From: Novispirillum itersonii subsp. itersonii ATCC 12639
Lineage (GTDB): Bacteria; Pseudomonadota; Alphaproteobacteria; Rhodospirillales; Rhodospirillaceae
DNA length: 64,000 bases
Reading direction: 5' to 3'
NCBI RefSeq assembly: GCF_000381985.1
Contig: NZ_KB907344.1
Location: 62,001 to 126,000, forward strand
This document shows positions 18,439 to 26,793 of the stretch, piece by piece. The notes beneath the pieces were generated by a model. It was not told the DNA's origin and did no database searches. It saw nothing but the letters and a program-made list of their open reading frames with translations. Each line of letters starts with the position of its first letter. Position 1 is the first letter of the stretch. A program made the translations under genes and the position numbers.

Positions 18439-19620
18439 ATGACCGAATCCGTCGTTATCCTTGGGGGGGCCCGCACCGCCATCGGCACCTTTGGCGGCAG
18501 CCTGAAGGATCAGACCCCGTCTGATCTGGGCGCGCTGGTGATCGCCGAGGCCCTGAAGCGGTCCGGCGTCACCGGGGCTGATATCGGTCATGTGGTGATG
18601 GGCAACATCATCCATACCGAAGCCCGCGATATGTACGTCTCACGCGTTGCCGCCATCAACGCCGGTATCCCGCAGGAAGCCCCGGCGCTGACAGTCAACC
18701 GCCTGTGCGGCTCCGGCCTGCAGGCCATCATCTCCGCCGCCCAGACCATCATGCTTGGCGACTGCACCGCTGCCATCGGCGGCGGAACCGAAGTGATGAG
18801 CCGCGCCGGATACCTGATGCCCGCCGCCCGCTGGGGGGCCCGCATGGGCGATACCACCGTTGTCGATATGATGCTGGGGGCCCTGTCTGACCCGTTTGGC
18901 GGCGGCCACATGGGGATCACCGCCGAGAACGTCGCAGACCGTTACGGCCTCACCCGTGACGAGCAGGATGCCTTTGCGGTGGAAAGCCAGCGCCGCGCCG
19001 CCGCCGCCATTGCCGCCGGTCGCTTCAAGGACCAGATCGTTCCGGTGGTGATGAAGACCCGGAAAGGCGAGGTGGTGTTCGACACCGACGAACACGTCAA
19101 GGCCGACACCACCACTGACACCCTCGCCAAGCTGCGCCCGGCCTTCAAAAAAGATGGCAGCGTGACCGCTGGCAATGCCTCCGGCATCAACGACGGGGCC
19201 GCCGCCGTGGTGCTGATGGCCGAATCCACCGCCACCCAGCGCGGCCTGAAGCCGATGGGCCGGATTGTCGCCTATGGCCATGCCGGGGTTGATCCGGCCG
19301 TGATGGGCATCGGCCCGATTCCGGCAGTCCGGAATGCCCTGAGCCGCGCCGGGCTGAGCGTCGCTGATCTGGATGTGATCGAATCCAACGAAGCCTTCGC
19401 CGTGCAGGCCTGCGCGGTGTCGCGTGACCTCGGCCTGCCTGCCGACAAGGTCAACCCCAATGGCGGGGCGATTGCACTCGGCCACCCGGTCGGTGCCACC
19501 GGGGCAATTCTGGTGCTGAAGGCGCTGTACGAACTGCACCGGACCGGTGGTCGCTATGGCCTGATCACCATGTGCATCGGCGGCGGGCAGGGCATCGCCC
19601 TGATTGTTGAGCGGCTGTAA
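18439..19620 (+). CDS. bktB: Beta-ketothiolase / acetyl-CoA acetyltransferase, BktB-like
   Basis: 393-residue thiolase with all catalytic elements: acylated Cys in NRLCGSGLQAI (about residue 90), ESNEAFAVQA, the His of GGAIALGHPVGATGA and the proton-transfer Cys in TMCIGGGQGIAL. From memory, the motifs around MGDTTVVDMMLGALSDPF and KGEVVFDTDEH resemble BktB of Cupriavidus, which condenses acyl-CoAs to 3-ketoacyl-CoA for PHA synthesis, more than PhaA. The ATG at 18439 has AGGAG 8 bases upstream. It is a single-gene unit closed by a terminator. An ordinary acetyl-CoA acetyltransferase role is the alternative. Confidence 0.88.
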   Translation: MTESVVILGGARTAIGTFGGSLKDQTPSDLGALVIAEALKRSGVTGADIGHVVMGNIIHTEARDMYVSRVAAINAGIPQEAPALTVNRLCGSGLQAIISAAQTIMLGDCTAAIGGGTEVMSRAGYLMPAARWGARMGDTTVVDMMLGALSDPFGGGHMGITAENVADRYGLTRDEQDAFAVESQRRAAAAIAAGRFKDQIVPVVMKTRKGEVVFDTDEHVKADTTTDTLAKLRPAFKKDGSVTAGNASGINDGAAAVVLMAESTATQRGLKPMGRIVAYGHAGVDPAVMGIGPIPAVRNALSRAGLSVADLDVIESNEAFAVQACAVSRDLGLPADKVNPNGGAIALGHPVGATGAILVLKALYELHRTGGRYGLITMCIGGGQGIALIVERL

Positions 19621-19641
19621 TCCGCCCGGCACTCCCATAAG

Positions 19642-19677
19642 AAAACCCCCGCCGGAGTGATCCGGCGGGGGTTTTTT
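19642..19677. terminator. Bidirectional terminator between bktB and serA
   Basis: AAAACCCCCGCCGGA / TCCGGCGGGGGTTTTTT hairpin with T-tracts on both strands. Confidence 0.93.
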
Positions 19678-19701
19678 ACAGTCAGAGGCACATAGACGCG
19701 G

Positions 19702-20937
19702 TCAGAGCAGGAAACGGGTGCGGATGGTGCCCGGAATCGCTTCCAGCGCCCGGCGCACGCCCAGCCCTTCTTCCAGAGACTGCTGGACATCGACCACCAC
19801 ATACCCGACGTCCCCTTCGGTCCGCAGGTACTGGCCGGTGATGTTGCAGTTCCGCTCCGACAGCACTTCGTTGATACGGCTGAGGATACCCGGCTGGTTG
19901 TGGTGGATGTGCATAAAGCGCGACCCCACTTCCTGCAACGGCAACTGCACTTCGGGGAAGTTGACCGCCCCGAGGGTCGACCCGTTGTCGGAATACTTGA
20001 CCAGCTTTTCGGCCACTTCGGTCCCGATATTGGCCTGCGCCTCAAGGGTCGAACCGCCGATGTGCGGGGTCAGGATCACATTACGCAGGCCGCGCAGCGG
20101 GCTGAGGAATTCATCGCCGTTGGCTGCCGGTTCCTTCGGGAACACATCAACCGCCGCCCCGGCCAGATGGCCCGACGACAGCGCCGCCGCCAGCGCATCA
20201 ATATCCACCACCGTGCCGCGCGCGGCGTTGATGAACAGCGCCCCCGGCTTCATCCGGGCGAACTGCTCCGCCCCCATCATATTGCGGGTTTTCGGGGTCT
20301 GGGGCACATGCAGGCTGACAAAATCAGACTCGGCCAGCAACTCATCCAGCGTCGCGCAGGACTGGGCATTCCCCAGCGCCAGCTTCTCGACGATATCGTA
20401 GTAGCGGACCCGCATCCCGATCGCTTCAGCCAGAATCGACAGCTGGGTGCCGATATGGCCGTAGCCGACGATACCAAGGGTCTTGCCACGGACCTCACAG
20501 GCCCCGTCAACAGCCTTCAGCCAGCCGCCTTCATGCGTGGACCAGCTCTTTTCCGGGATCCGGCGGGCCAGCATGATGACCTCGCCCAGCACCAGCTCCG
20601 CCACCGAGCGGGTGTTGGAGTACGGCGCGTTGAACACCGGAATCCCCAGCTTCTGGGCGGCGGACAGATCCACCTGATTGGTCCCGATGCAGAAGCAGCC
20701 GATCGCCATCAGCTTCTGGGCACAGTCCAGCACCTCGGCGGTCAGCTTGGTGCGGGACCGGATACCGATCATATGCACGTCACGGATCGCTTCCTTCAGG
20801 GCATCGGAATCCAGAGCACCCTTGTGGGTTTCCAGCGTCACATAGCCATGATTGGAGAAATGAGCGATGGCGTTGGGGTGAATGTTCTCCAGCAGCAGGA
20901 CTTTAATCTTGTCCTTCGGCATCGAAAGCTTGCTCAC
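19702..20937 (-). CDS. serA: D-3-phosphoglycerate dehydrogenase
   Basis: 411 residues from a GTG start at 20937 (preceded by AAGAGG), close to the 410 of E. coli SerA. It catalyses the first step of serine synthesis. Seen: N-terminal KIKVLLLENIHPNA, Rossmann motif GYGHIGTQLSILAE, NAARGTVVDIDAL, catalytic His in ILTPHIGGST, and a C-terminal ACT domain (GILSRINEVLSERNCNITGQ) that in the family mediates serine feedback. A reading frame extending to 21114 lacks ribosome-binding signals and would overlap the ridA leader. The gene diverges from ridA. Confidence 0.95.
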   Translation of the reverse strand: MSKLSMPKDKIKVLLLENIHPNAIAHFSNHGYVTLETHKGALDSDALKEAIRDVHMIGIRSRTKLTAEVLDCAQKLMAIGCFCIGTNQVDLSAAQKLGIPVFNAPYSNTRSVAELVLGEVIMLARRIPEKSWSTHEGGWLKAVDGACEVRGKTLGIVGYGHIGTQLSILAEAIGMRVRYYDIVEKLALGNAQSCATLDELLAESDFVSLHVPQTPKTRNMMGAEQFARMKPGALFINAARGTVVDIDALAAALSSGHLAGAAVDVFPKEPAANGDEFLSPLRGLRNVILTPHIGGSTLEAQANIGTEVAEKLVKYSDNGSTLGAVNFPEVQLPLQEVGSRFMHIHHNQPGILSRINEVLSERNCNITGQYLRTEGDVGYVVVDVQQSLEEGLGVRRALEAIPGTIRTRFLL

Positions 20938-21131
20938 GGGCGCCTCTTGGTCGAAAACAGGCAGCGTGGCCGGACCCAGTCCGGGAAAGGCTGCACAGGT
21001 GGGCCGATGTGGTGGCAGCATTAGCACACCGACGCCGCAGCCGGGAGCATTATCTTTCGGCATGACGGTATACATCCCGCGCCTGAAACACATGGCTGGC
21101 GCAATAACCAACAAACTCGGAGCTTCACACT

Positions 21132-21602
21132 ATGAGTGGTCAGATCGACTCCCGCCTTACCGAACTCGGCATCACCGTGCCGCAGGCCGCCGCTCCGGTT
21201 GCCAATTACGTCGGCTGGGTCCGCACCGGCAATCTGGTCGTCATCTCCGGCCAGCTGCCGCTGAAGGATGGCAAGGTCACCACCACGGGCCTTCTCGGCC
21301 GCGATGTCAGCGTTGAAGACGCCGCCGTCGCCGCCCGTCAGTCCGGCATCAACATCATTGCCCAGCTGCGCGCCGCCTGCGGTGGCGATCTGGATAAGGT
21401 TGCCCGCGTTGTGCGTCTGGGCGGCTTCGTCGCCTGCACCCCGGACTTCACCGACCACCCGAAGGTGATCAACGGCGCCTCTGACCTGATGGTTGAAGTG
21501 TTCGGCGATGCCGGGCGCCATGCCCGCGCCGCCGTCGGCTGCCCGTCGCTGCCGCTGAACGCAGCGGTGGAAGTGGATGCGCTGGTCGAGATCCGCGACT
21601 GA
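21132..21602 (+). CDS. RidA (YjgF/UK114) family protein, long form
   Basis: 156-residue protein of the RidA superfamily; the longer subtype (about 150 residues) rather than the 128-residue archetype. Visible: NLVVISGQLPLKDGKV, the helix EDAAVAARQSGINIIAQLRAACG and the FTDHPKVINGASDLMVEVFGDAGRHARAAVG block with the conserved Arg. Canonical RidA hydrolyses reactive enamine/imine intermediates made by PLP enzymes; the long subtype is less well characterised. It is divergent from serA, which is interesting because serine is a source of such intermediates. Confidence 0.9.
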   Translation: MSGQIDSRLTELGITVPQAAAPVANYVGWVRTGNLVVISGQLPLKDGKVTTTGLLGRDVSVEDAAVAARQSGINIIAQLRAACGGDLDKVARVVRLGGFVACTPDFTDHPKVINGASDLMVEVFGDAGRHARAAVGCPSLPLNAAVEVDALVEIRD

Positions 21603-21624
21603 TCCTGTACCGCTGACACCCGGT

Positions 21625-21654
21625 AAAAAGGAGAGGCTGCGGCTTCTCCTTTTT
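21625..21654 (+). terminator. Intrinsic terminator after ridA
   Basis: AAAAAGGAGA (ggctgcggc) TTCTCCTTTTTT: a stem of about 10 pairs followed by a T-run. Confidence 0.85.
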
Positions 21655-21698
21655 TATTGACCGGACTGGATCCCAAAACGGAATCGGGCCCAAAAGCA

Positions 21699-21803
21699 GA
21701 AACCGCAGCCTCTTGCGGAGACTGCGGTTTCGGCAGCAGGATCGAAATGCCCGGTCGTCAGGGGCCACCGTGTCCGGGTGGCTTTTACCCTTTCCGAAAC
21801 CGC
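21699..21803. repeat. Three-arm inverted repeat with mutually exclusive pairings
   Basis: Arm A (21699-21708, GAAACCGCAG) pairs with arm B (21722-21731, CTGCGGTTTC). Arm B (21724-21733, GCGGTTTCGG) pairs equally well with arm C (21794-21803, CCGAAACCGC). A-B and B-C cannot form together. On the minus strand the A-B hairpin is followed by TGCTTTT, like a terminator. Confidence 0.6.
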
Positions 21804-21885
21804 TGTTGCCCGAGGGCAGTCAGCGGGGCCGGGGGCCGTTCTTTATCAGCAGGTGCGGGACTGACCCGCAACCGTCGCAGTGGCG

Positions 21886-21951
21886 TTACCCTTCGCCGTT
21901 ACGACGGTCCTGCTCTTCGAAGAACTCCTCGAGGTCGCTGGGACCGAGCAT
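21886..21951 (-). CDS. Possible 21-residue acidic small ORF
   Basis: ATG at 21951, TAA at 21886, encoding a very acidic 21-mer (starts MLGPSDLEEFFEEQ). GGGAG/GGAGA lies 8-10 bases upstream and codon choice is mostly G/C-ending, as in real genes here. No family is recognised. It lies within the structured non-coding stretch and could be a leader peptide, a small protein, or chance. Confidence 0.2.
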   Translation of the reverse strand: MLGPSDLEEFFEEQDRRNGEG

Positions 21952-22331
21952 TCCACATCTCCCATTCGGTGCGGCGGGCCAGACCATCCGGCCCCTTGCG
22001 ATGAACCGGCGAAACCGCCGGGGATCAAACCACATTCCTCAGGCCTGCGCCCTTGGACCTCCCGTATTTTTTATCCTGCCGGTTCTGCATCAGGCTTACA
22101 CCTTTCGCTGTCCGGACCGACTTTCTTTAAGAAACCCTTTGGTCTTACCCGGACCATCGGGGTGTCGGCTTTCAGGTTTGCTGCGTTGCCACAGCGTTTG
22201 TCTGTGGAAAGAGATTTCTCAAATCTGACACATGTTGTCAAACCACAAACCGCATCCATCTGAAAAATATCTGACGCTTTCTAGAAACCTATTTATAAAC
22301 AAGCCTCTAAACCAGATTCAGTATCAGTTTC

Positions 22332-23360
22332 TTAACCCCCATAGAGAGATTTATCCCTATTAAGCCACCAGAGGTCAGCCATTTCCTGCGCCGCAACAAC
22401 TGTCTCCGCACGACCAGTAAGTTTTATAACGATAGCCACAGTTCCGGTCACTGATAGCCGTGCATAGTCATCATCCCACATCCCGGACCACAACGCAGAG
22501 AGACGGCTGAGGTCGAGGCTGTCGGCCTTTGCCTGTACCACGCCGGGCAGCAGCGCAGGCCATTCCGTCTCGGTCAGGTCCCCTCCCTCAAGGCCATGGA
22601 CCACACAGGGTTTGGTCGGCCGACGCTCGGCCTCTCCCCCCTCGCCCTTAAACACGGCCAGCGCAGGCTGGCCCAACAGGCGCCCTGTTTCGCGGTGCAA
22701 CGGCAGATAGGGTGGGTGCGATACTGAAAGTAACTGATGTGGGGCCGAAAAAATGTTCAGGGCCCGGCCTGCGGTGTGCAACGGGGACCGCACCCCCAGC
22801 AGATGACGCAGAGCCATAATCGCATCCAGACGGGAATCAATCACCGGCAAGGGGGCATAGGCAAAATTACGGGCTTCCAGATCTACCGCGACATGCCCCA
22901 GTGTGCGGCTGACCGGCACCCCCAGCGCCTCAAGCGCCTGCGAGGTATAGGTCCGGCCCGCGGTATGCCCCTCGGCCCCATGCATGAAAATCCTGATCCC
23001 GTTGGCCGCCAGCAAAAGGGCCGCCAGCACGTACCAGGGCTCCTGCCGGGCTTTCCCCGCCCAGCTGGCCCAGTCCAGTTCCACCCTGGGCACCGGAGAG
23101 GGCAGGTTGACCAGCCGGGACCGGATCGCCCGGATCATCCCCGCCAGTTCTTCCGGGGTTTCTGTCTTCACCCGCAGGAGGCAGAGAAAAGCCCCGAGCT
23201 GAACCGGATCGACCTGACCGTCAAGGATCATCGCAAAAGCCTGTTCCGCCTCCGCCTCCGTCAAGGGACGCGACAGATTCGGCCCTTTCCCCAGCGCGCG
23301 GACGAAAACAGAAAACGGATGTTCCGGCCCACCGGAAACGGGAACAAGGCTGGTCGTCAT
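22332..23360 (-). CDS. ybiB: YbiB/TrpD2-like glycosyltransferase-fold protein
   Basis: 342-residue protein with the anthranilate phosphoribosyltransferase fold of the TrpD2 (YbiB) group: an N-terminal helical domain (LTEAEAEQAFAMILDGQVDPVQLGAFLCLLRVKTETPEELAGM) and a C-terminal domain with ALRHLLGVRSPLHTAGRALN. The glycine-rich PRPP loop of true TrpD is not conserved (HGAEGHTAGRT here). E. coli YbiB binds nucleic acids and is not a transferase in tryptophan synthesis. The ATG at 23360 has GGAG 8 bases upstream; the TTG two codons earlier does not. Confidence 0.85.
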   Translation of the reverse strand: MTTSLVPVSGGPEHPFSVFVRALGKGPNLSRPLTEAEAEQAFAMILDGQVDPVQLGAFLCLLRVKTETPEELAGMIRAIRSRLVNLPSPVPRVELDWASWAGKARQEPWYVLAALLLAANGIRIFMHGAEGHTAGRTYTSQALEALGVPVSRTLGHVAVDLEARNFAYAPLPVIDSRLDAIMALRHLLGVRSPLHTAGRALNIFSAPHQLLSVSHPPYLPLHRETGRLLGQPALAVFKGEGGEAERRPTKPCVVHGLEGGDLTETEWPALLPGVVQAKADSLDLSRLSALWSGMWDDDYARLSVTGTVAIVIKLTGRAETVVAAQEMADLWWLNRDKSLYGG

Positions 23361-23473
23361 CGGCAATCACTCCGGGCAGAGACGGGCAGAAAAAGCAACG
23401 GCATCATTCGCCCATTTTGCCCCGCCGCACAACGCTGCGGATCTTTACCCCCTTATCGGACCGGATGCAGACC

Positions 23474-23782
23474 CTAACCCCGTTCCCGCAGATACAAATA
23501 AAGAGGCAGCGCCAGCGACAAGCCGACGAGAAAGCTCGCGGGGAAAATCAGCCACCAGCGCACGACGTTCCGGCTGGCCGCATCACGCCAGGCCCAGACC
23601 AGAAACACGACAAGAGAGATCACCACATCAGCGGAAAACCCACCGGCAGCGCCATTAACGAACAACGCATGCAGAAAGAGCGGAACATCGGGTCCATTTT
23701 TCATGAAAAAGGACCCGAACAGTCCCCAGGGGACAACCGTCCCGACCACCGCCATCGCTAAATAGAAATGCCGGATGGTCAT
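23474..23782 (-). CDS. DUF2834 membrane protein
   Basis: 102-residue protein with three predicted membrane helices (about 5-25, 40-62, 72-95) and the DUF2834 layout FYLAMAVVGTVVPWGLF...FLHALFVNGAAGGFSADVVISLVVFLVWAWRDA. Function unknown. The start at 23782 is preceded by GGAGAGG; six extra residues from an earlier codon are less likely. It stands between the YbiB-like gene and the hemerythrin-type gene on the same strand. Confidence 0.82.
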   Translation of the reverse strand: MTIRHFYLAMAVVGTVVPWGLFGSFFMKNGPDVPLFLHALFVNGAAGGFSADVVISLVVFLVWAWRDAASRNVVRWWLIFPASFLVGLSLALPLYLYLRERG

Positions 23783-23872
23783 CTGCCTCTCCCCCGTCAC
23801 AAAAGCCAGTCAGTGTCAGACGTCTGCGGCTGGCGTCCGCAGGGCACAAACCATACGGCAAAGACCTCGCCA

Positions 23873-23920
23873 GAAAAAGCAGAAGCCCCCCGGAGGCCTG
23901 AGGCGGCATCCGGGGGGCTT
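23873..23920 (-). terminator. Terminator of the hemerythrin-type gene
   Basis: Stem AAGCCCCCCGG / CCGGGGGGCTT with a 16-base loop; on the minus strand it is followed by a short T-run (CTGCTTTTT). Confidence 0.85.
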
Positions 23921-23957
23921 TGTATCAACCGATCTGCCACGCTCAGGGCCTCAACCT

Positions 23958-24836
23958 TCAGGCCGCGCGCTCAACACCCGGACGGCTGGCCGTGCCGGAG
24001 CGGATCACGCCGCTGCGCCCGGTCCCCACCCCATTCTTGGCCACAAACACGTCCCGGAATGCCCCCTTGCCGCCGGTCCACAACGGCTCAGGCCATGCCG
24101 CCAGTTGCAGGGTCTTCAGCGGCCCCTGCGCAGACGGCGGCAACGATGCGGCGCTGATATGCTGCGACATGAAGGGGGCCAGATCACGCGCCAGTGCCGC
24201 ACAGCCCCCCATCTGGGGCGACAGCGGCAGACCGGAGAGGCCCAGATGAGCCATCTCATGGATCATGGCCTCTTCCCCCAGACCGGCCCCGGTTCCGTAA
24301 CTGTTCTGATCGACTTCGGTGATATGCTTGATCACAAAACCGAGGAATTTTTTAAGAATTGCAGACAGATCCCCGCCGGAAATACGGCCTTCCACCAGCG
24401 GCGTGAAGACATTGGCATTCCACCATTTGGCAATACCGACATGGCTTTCCGCATGGGAACGGGCAGTCTCTGCGGAGATCAGGCCAAGCGACAGCTCCAG
24501 CGCCATGCCCTCTTCCTCCACCATGCAATGGACCAGCCAGTAGACGGTGATCGTATCCACGAAGTACCGCGCAAGCTCCATATTCCCCTGTGCGGCAGCG
24601 GTCGATCCGCGTTCCAGCAAAATCAGGAACATCGCGTGATGAATGTCGCAATACCAGTGCCGAGTCTTAAGATCATCAGGCAGGCGGTGACTGATGGCCT
24701 GCACCAGCGCCCCCCCGGAGACCATGCCAGAGGACATTCCGGCCCCGGCCCCAGAACCGGCACCAGTAATCAGCGCCGGCGTCTTCACAGCCAGAACCTG
24801 CCCTTTCTCGACGGTCATCATCGGAACAGCTCCCAT
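23958..24836 (-). CDS. Hemerythrin-like di-iron protein with N- and C-terminal extensions
   Basis: 292 residues. The central part (about 55-180) shows the full ligand set of hemerythrins in order: His66 or His67 (CDIHHAMF), His103 and Glu107 (HCMVE), His128 and His132 (HAESH), and His171 and Asp176 (HITEVD). These would hold an oxygen-binding di-iron centre in a four-helix bundle. Residues 1-50 are Gly/Ser/Ala-rich and the last 110 residues match nothing I know. Bacteriohemerythrins are usually about 130-150 residues and sense or store oxygen. GGAGG precedes the ATG at 24836. No chemotaxis or regulatory domain is fused. Confidence 0.72.
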   Translation of the reverse strand: MGAVPMMTVEKGQVLAVKTPALITGAGSGAGAGMSSGMVSGGALVQAISHRLPDDLKTRHWYCDIHHAMFLILLERGSTAAAQGNMELARYFVDTITVYWLVHCMVEEEGMALELSLGLISAETARSHAESHVGIAKWWNANVFTPLVEGRISGGDLSAILKKFLGFVIKHITEVDQNSYGTGAGLGEEAMIHEMAHLGLSGLPLSPQMGGCAALARDLAPFMSQHISAASLPPSAQGPLKTLQLAAWPEPLWTGGKGAFRDVFVAKNGVGTGRSGVIRSGTASRPGVERAA

Positions 24837-24999
24837 TAAACGCCTCCCCCATGAGGACTACTTTATTATTATTCTATTTTTAGAAAAACGCACGCACGCT
24901 GATACCGCGAATAGCATTTAGAAGGATTTTCGCAAAGCCATATTTCTCATCAGAAAAAATTACGACCCTCTAAAACACCACCCCTGAAGCCGTACTCCC

Positions 25000-25542
25000 T
25001 CAGAGGGAGGCGTCCTGCACTGGACAGAGCGGGAAATCGAGGCGGACAATCATCCGTCCCCGCAGGTCGGAAATGCTCAGGCCACCCCGCAGGGCATCAA
25101 TCCGCTCCGGCAGGCTGGTTTCAATCAGATGGCCCCGCGTCAGCTGTGCCAGTGCCGCAGCACTGGGAGACTCCAACACCACCATCACCCGGCCGATATC
25201 ACCGCCGCGACCATCCGGATGGGACAGTACCTCAAGGTAGATCGGCGGCACCGTACCGGCCCGGGGGCCAAATTCAGGATTGAGTGAACTGCGGCAGAAC
25301 AGAAGCCCTGACAACAGGGTTTCCAGCACCCGCTCGACATCGCCGAAAGGGTCGAGAATCGGAAATGCGCCATCCACGATACAGGAGACCCCGGCACCGG
25401 ACGTGTAGCGGTTCCTATGCCGCAACCGGTCAGCCACCGCCTGCACGGCCCCGCCCAGATCACAGATCCGGCGCGGCGCAGAACCGGACGCCATCTGCGG
25501 ACGAAACGGCAGACCGCCGAAATCGGGACCAAGGATCGCCAT
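25000..25542 (-). CDS. Hypothetical protein, possibly a degenerate GHKL ATPase-like domain
   Basis: 180 residues, no signal peptide or membrane helix. The stretch FPILDPFGDVERVLETLLSGLLF resembles the N-box helix of histidine-kinase ATPase domains, and GGLSISDLRGRMIVRLDFPL resembles their last helix-strand unit. The catalytic Asn and the DxGxG box are missing. This would be a non-catalytic relic or an adaptor, but the similarity is weak and no family is assigned. It is separated by 163 AT-rich bases from the hemerythrin-type gene downstream on the same strand; nothing else is nearby. Confidence 0.6.
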   Translation of the reverse strand: MAILGPDFGGLPFRPQMASGSAPRRICDLGGAVQAVADRLRHRNRYTSGAGVSCIVDGAFPILDPFGDVERVLETLLSGLLFCRSSLNPEFGPRAGTVPPIYLEVLSHPDGRGGDIGRVMVVLESPSAAALAQLTRGHLIETSLPERIDALRGGLSISDLRGRMIVRLDFPLCPVQDASL

Positions 25543-25830
25543 GCCGTCCTGCCCTTGCCGTTGGACTATGACCGGAACCCGTTTCCGGCCTTAATCCCTG
25601 AGAGATCCCACAATAAGCGCTGATTAGCCCGCTGCCATCTGCTCCGCAGCATATCAGCCATGTTCCTTGGTATACCGGGCAGACACAAAACCCGGATGAA
25701 CACAGGCAAAAAGCGCACTCAACTCTCCCCTCCGGTTGGCATAAAGGGACAAAGAAGACAACTAAACCCCTTGAAAAAAGGAGATTTGTTTTCGAATATC
25801 CGCCTGAAAACACGTATGGGGGGATTTTTA

Positions 25831-26793
25831 GTGACCATTTCCCGATTACTTCCGGTGGTTTTTTCCGCAACTCTGCTGGCGGCCTGCGCCAGCCCGACGC
25901 CGGCCCCCAAGCCGGTTGAGGCCCCGGTTTCCCGCCCGCAGGCGGCGGCGGCTCAGGCAGCGGCCCTCGCCCCGCAAGCTAAAGTGCTGAAGAGAAAAGT
26001 CGCCATCGGCCGCTTCTCAAATGAAACCCGCTACGGGCGGACGTTCCTGCGGACTGAAGACGGCGATCCGCTGGGCAAACAGGCGTCAGACATGCTGACC
26101 AACCGGCTGATCGAATCCGGTGCCTTTCTGGTCTTCGAGCGCCCGGACATCGACAAGATCCAGAAAGAGCAGACTTTCTCCGGACGGGGGGATCTGATCG
26201 GGGTTGATACGCTGATTCTCGGGTCGGTGACCGAATTCGGGCGGAATACGGTCGGGCAGTCCGGCTTTTTCAGCGGCACCAAGAAGCAGATCGCCCATGC
26301 CAAAGTCGAAATCCGGCTCGCCGATCCCCGGACCGGCCATGTCTTCTTTGCCGCCACCGGACAGGGGGAAGCCACCAGCGAAGCCTCTGACGTCATGGGG
26401 TTCGGCTCTCAGGCTGACTATGATGGCACGCTGAACGACAAAGCCATCGGTGCCGCTGTTTCCGACGTAATGAACAGTCTGGTCACCAAACTGACCGAAC
26501 GCCCGTGGCGGACCGACATCCTGAAGGTCTCCGGACAGCAGGTCTTCATCAGCGGCGGTCCCCGTCAGGGAATCAAACCGGGAGATACGCTGACAGTGAT
26601 GAGCCCCGGCGAAACGGTAAAAAGCGGGCAAACCGGCTTCGGCATCGCCCTGCCCTCCACCCCGGTGGCGACTCTGACCGTCCTCAGTTCCTTCGGCACC
26701 AACGAAACGGACGAAGGCTCGCTGTGTCAGGTCAGCTCCGGCACCCTGCCCGCCACCACTGCATCCCTCTATGTTGCCGAGGCCTCCAAATGA
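25831..26793 (+). CDS. CsgG family outer-membrane lipoprotein
   Basis: 320 residues from a GTG start at 25831, chosen because GGGGGGA lies 7 bases upstream and it gives a clean signal peptide with lipobox LLAAC. CsgG/HfaB fold: KVAIGRFSNETRYGR, QASDMLTNRLIESGAFLVFERPD and the GVDTLILGSVTEFGR segment. E. coli CsgG forms the nonameric curli-secretion pore. This protein lacks curli partners and instead heads a four-gene lipoprotein operon of the CsgG-DUF4810-DUF799 kind, whose function is unknown. Confidence 0.9.
   Translation: MTISRLLPVVFSATLLAACASPTPAPKPVEAPVSRPQAAAAQAAALAPQAKVLKRKVAIGRFSNETRYGRTFLRTEDGDPLGKQASDMLTNRLIESGAFLVFERPDIDKIQKEQTFSGRGDLIGVDTLILGSVTEFGRNTVGQSGFFSGTKKQIAHAKVEIRLADPRTGHVFFAATGQGEATSEASDVMGFGSQADYDGTLNDKAIGAAVSDVMNSLVTKLTERPWRTDILKVSGQQVFISGGPRQGIKPGDTLTVMSPGETVKSGQTGFGIALPSTPVATLTVLSSFGTNETDEGSLCQVSSGTLPATTASLYVAEASK

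Larger units (their letters stand above)
21655..22331. other. Structured region without a convincing gene
   Basis: About 680 bases between the ridA terminator and the stop of the YbiB-like gene. The left 350 bases are GC-rich and full of hairpins: GAAACCGCAG/CTGCGGTTTC at 21699-21731, TGCGGG/CCCGCA at 21853-21869, CCGGCG/CGCCGG near 22005-22020. The right 150 bases are AT-rich. Several open frames exist on both strands but none has family resemblance or consistent codon bias. It may encode one or more small RNAs. It does not match my memory of RNase P, tmRNA, 6S or SRP RNA. Confidence 0.4.

Noticed and set aside
21655-22331. RNase P RNA, tmRNA, 6S or SRP RNA gene
   Set aside because: None of the conserved cores I know (for example GAGGAAAGTCC, the tmRNA T-arm with tag, GGTCAGGNCCGGAAGGAAGCAGCC) is present on either strand; the 6S layout does not fit the pairings seen.
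26505-26789. Upstream extension of the small lipoprotein gene inside the CsgG-like gene
   Set aside because: The frame is open but only mirrors CsgG coding sequence; the ATG at 26790 gives a proper signal peptide and the usual overlap.
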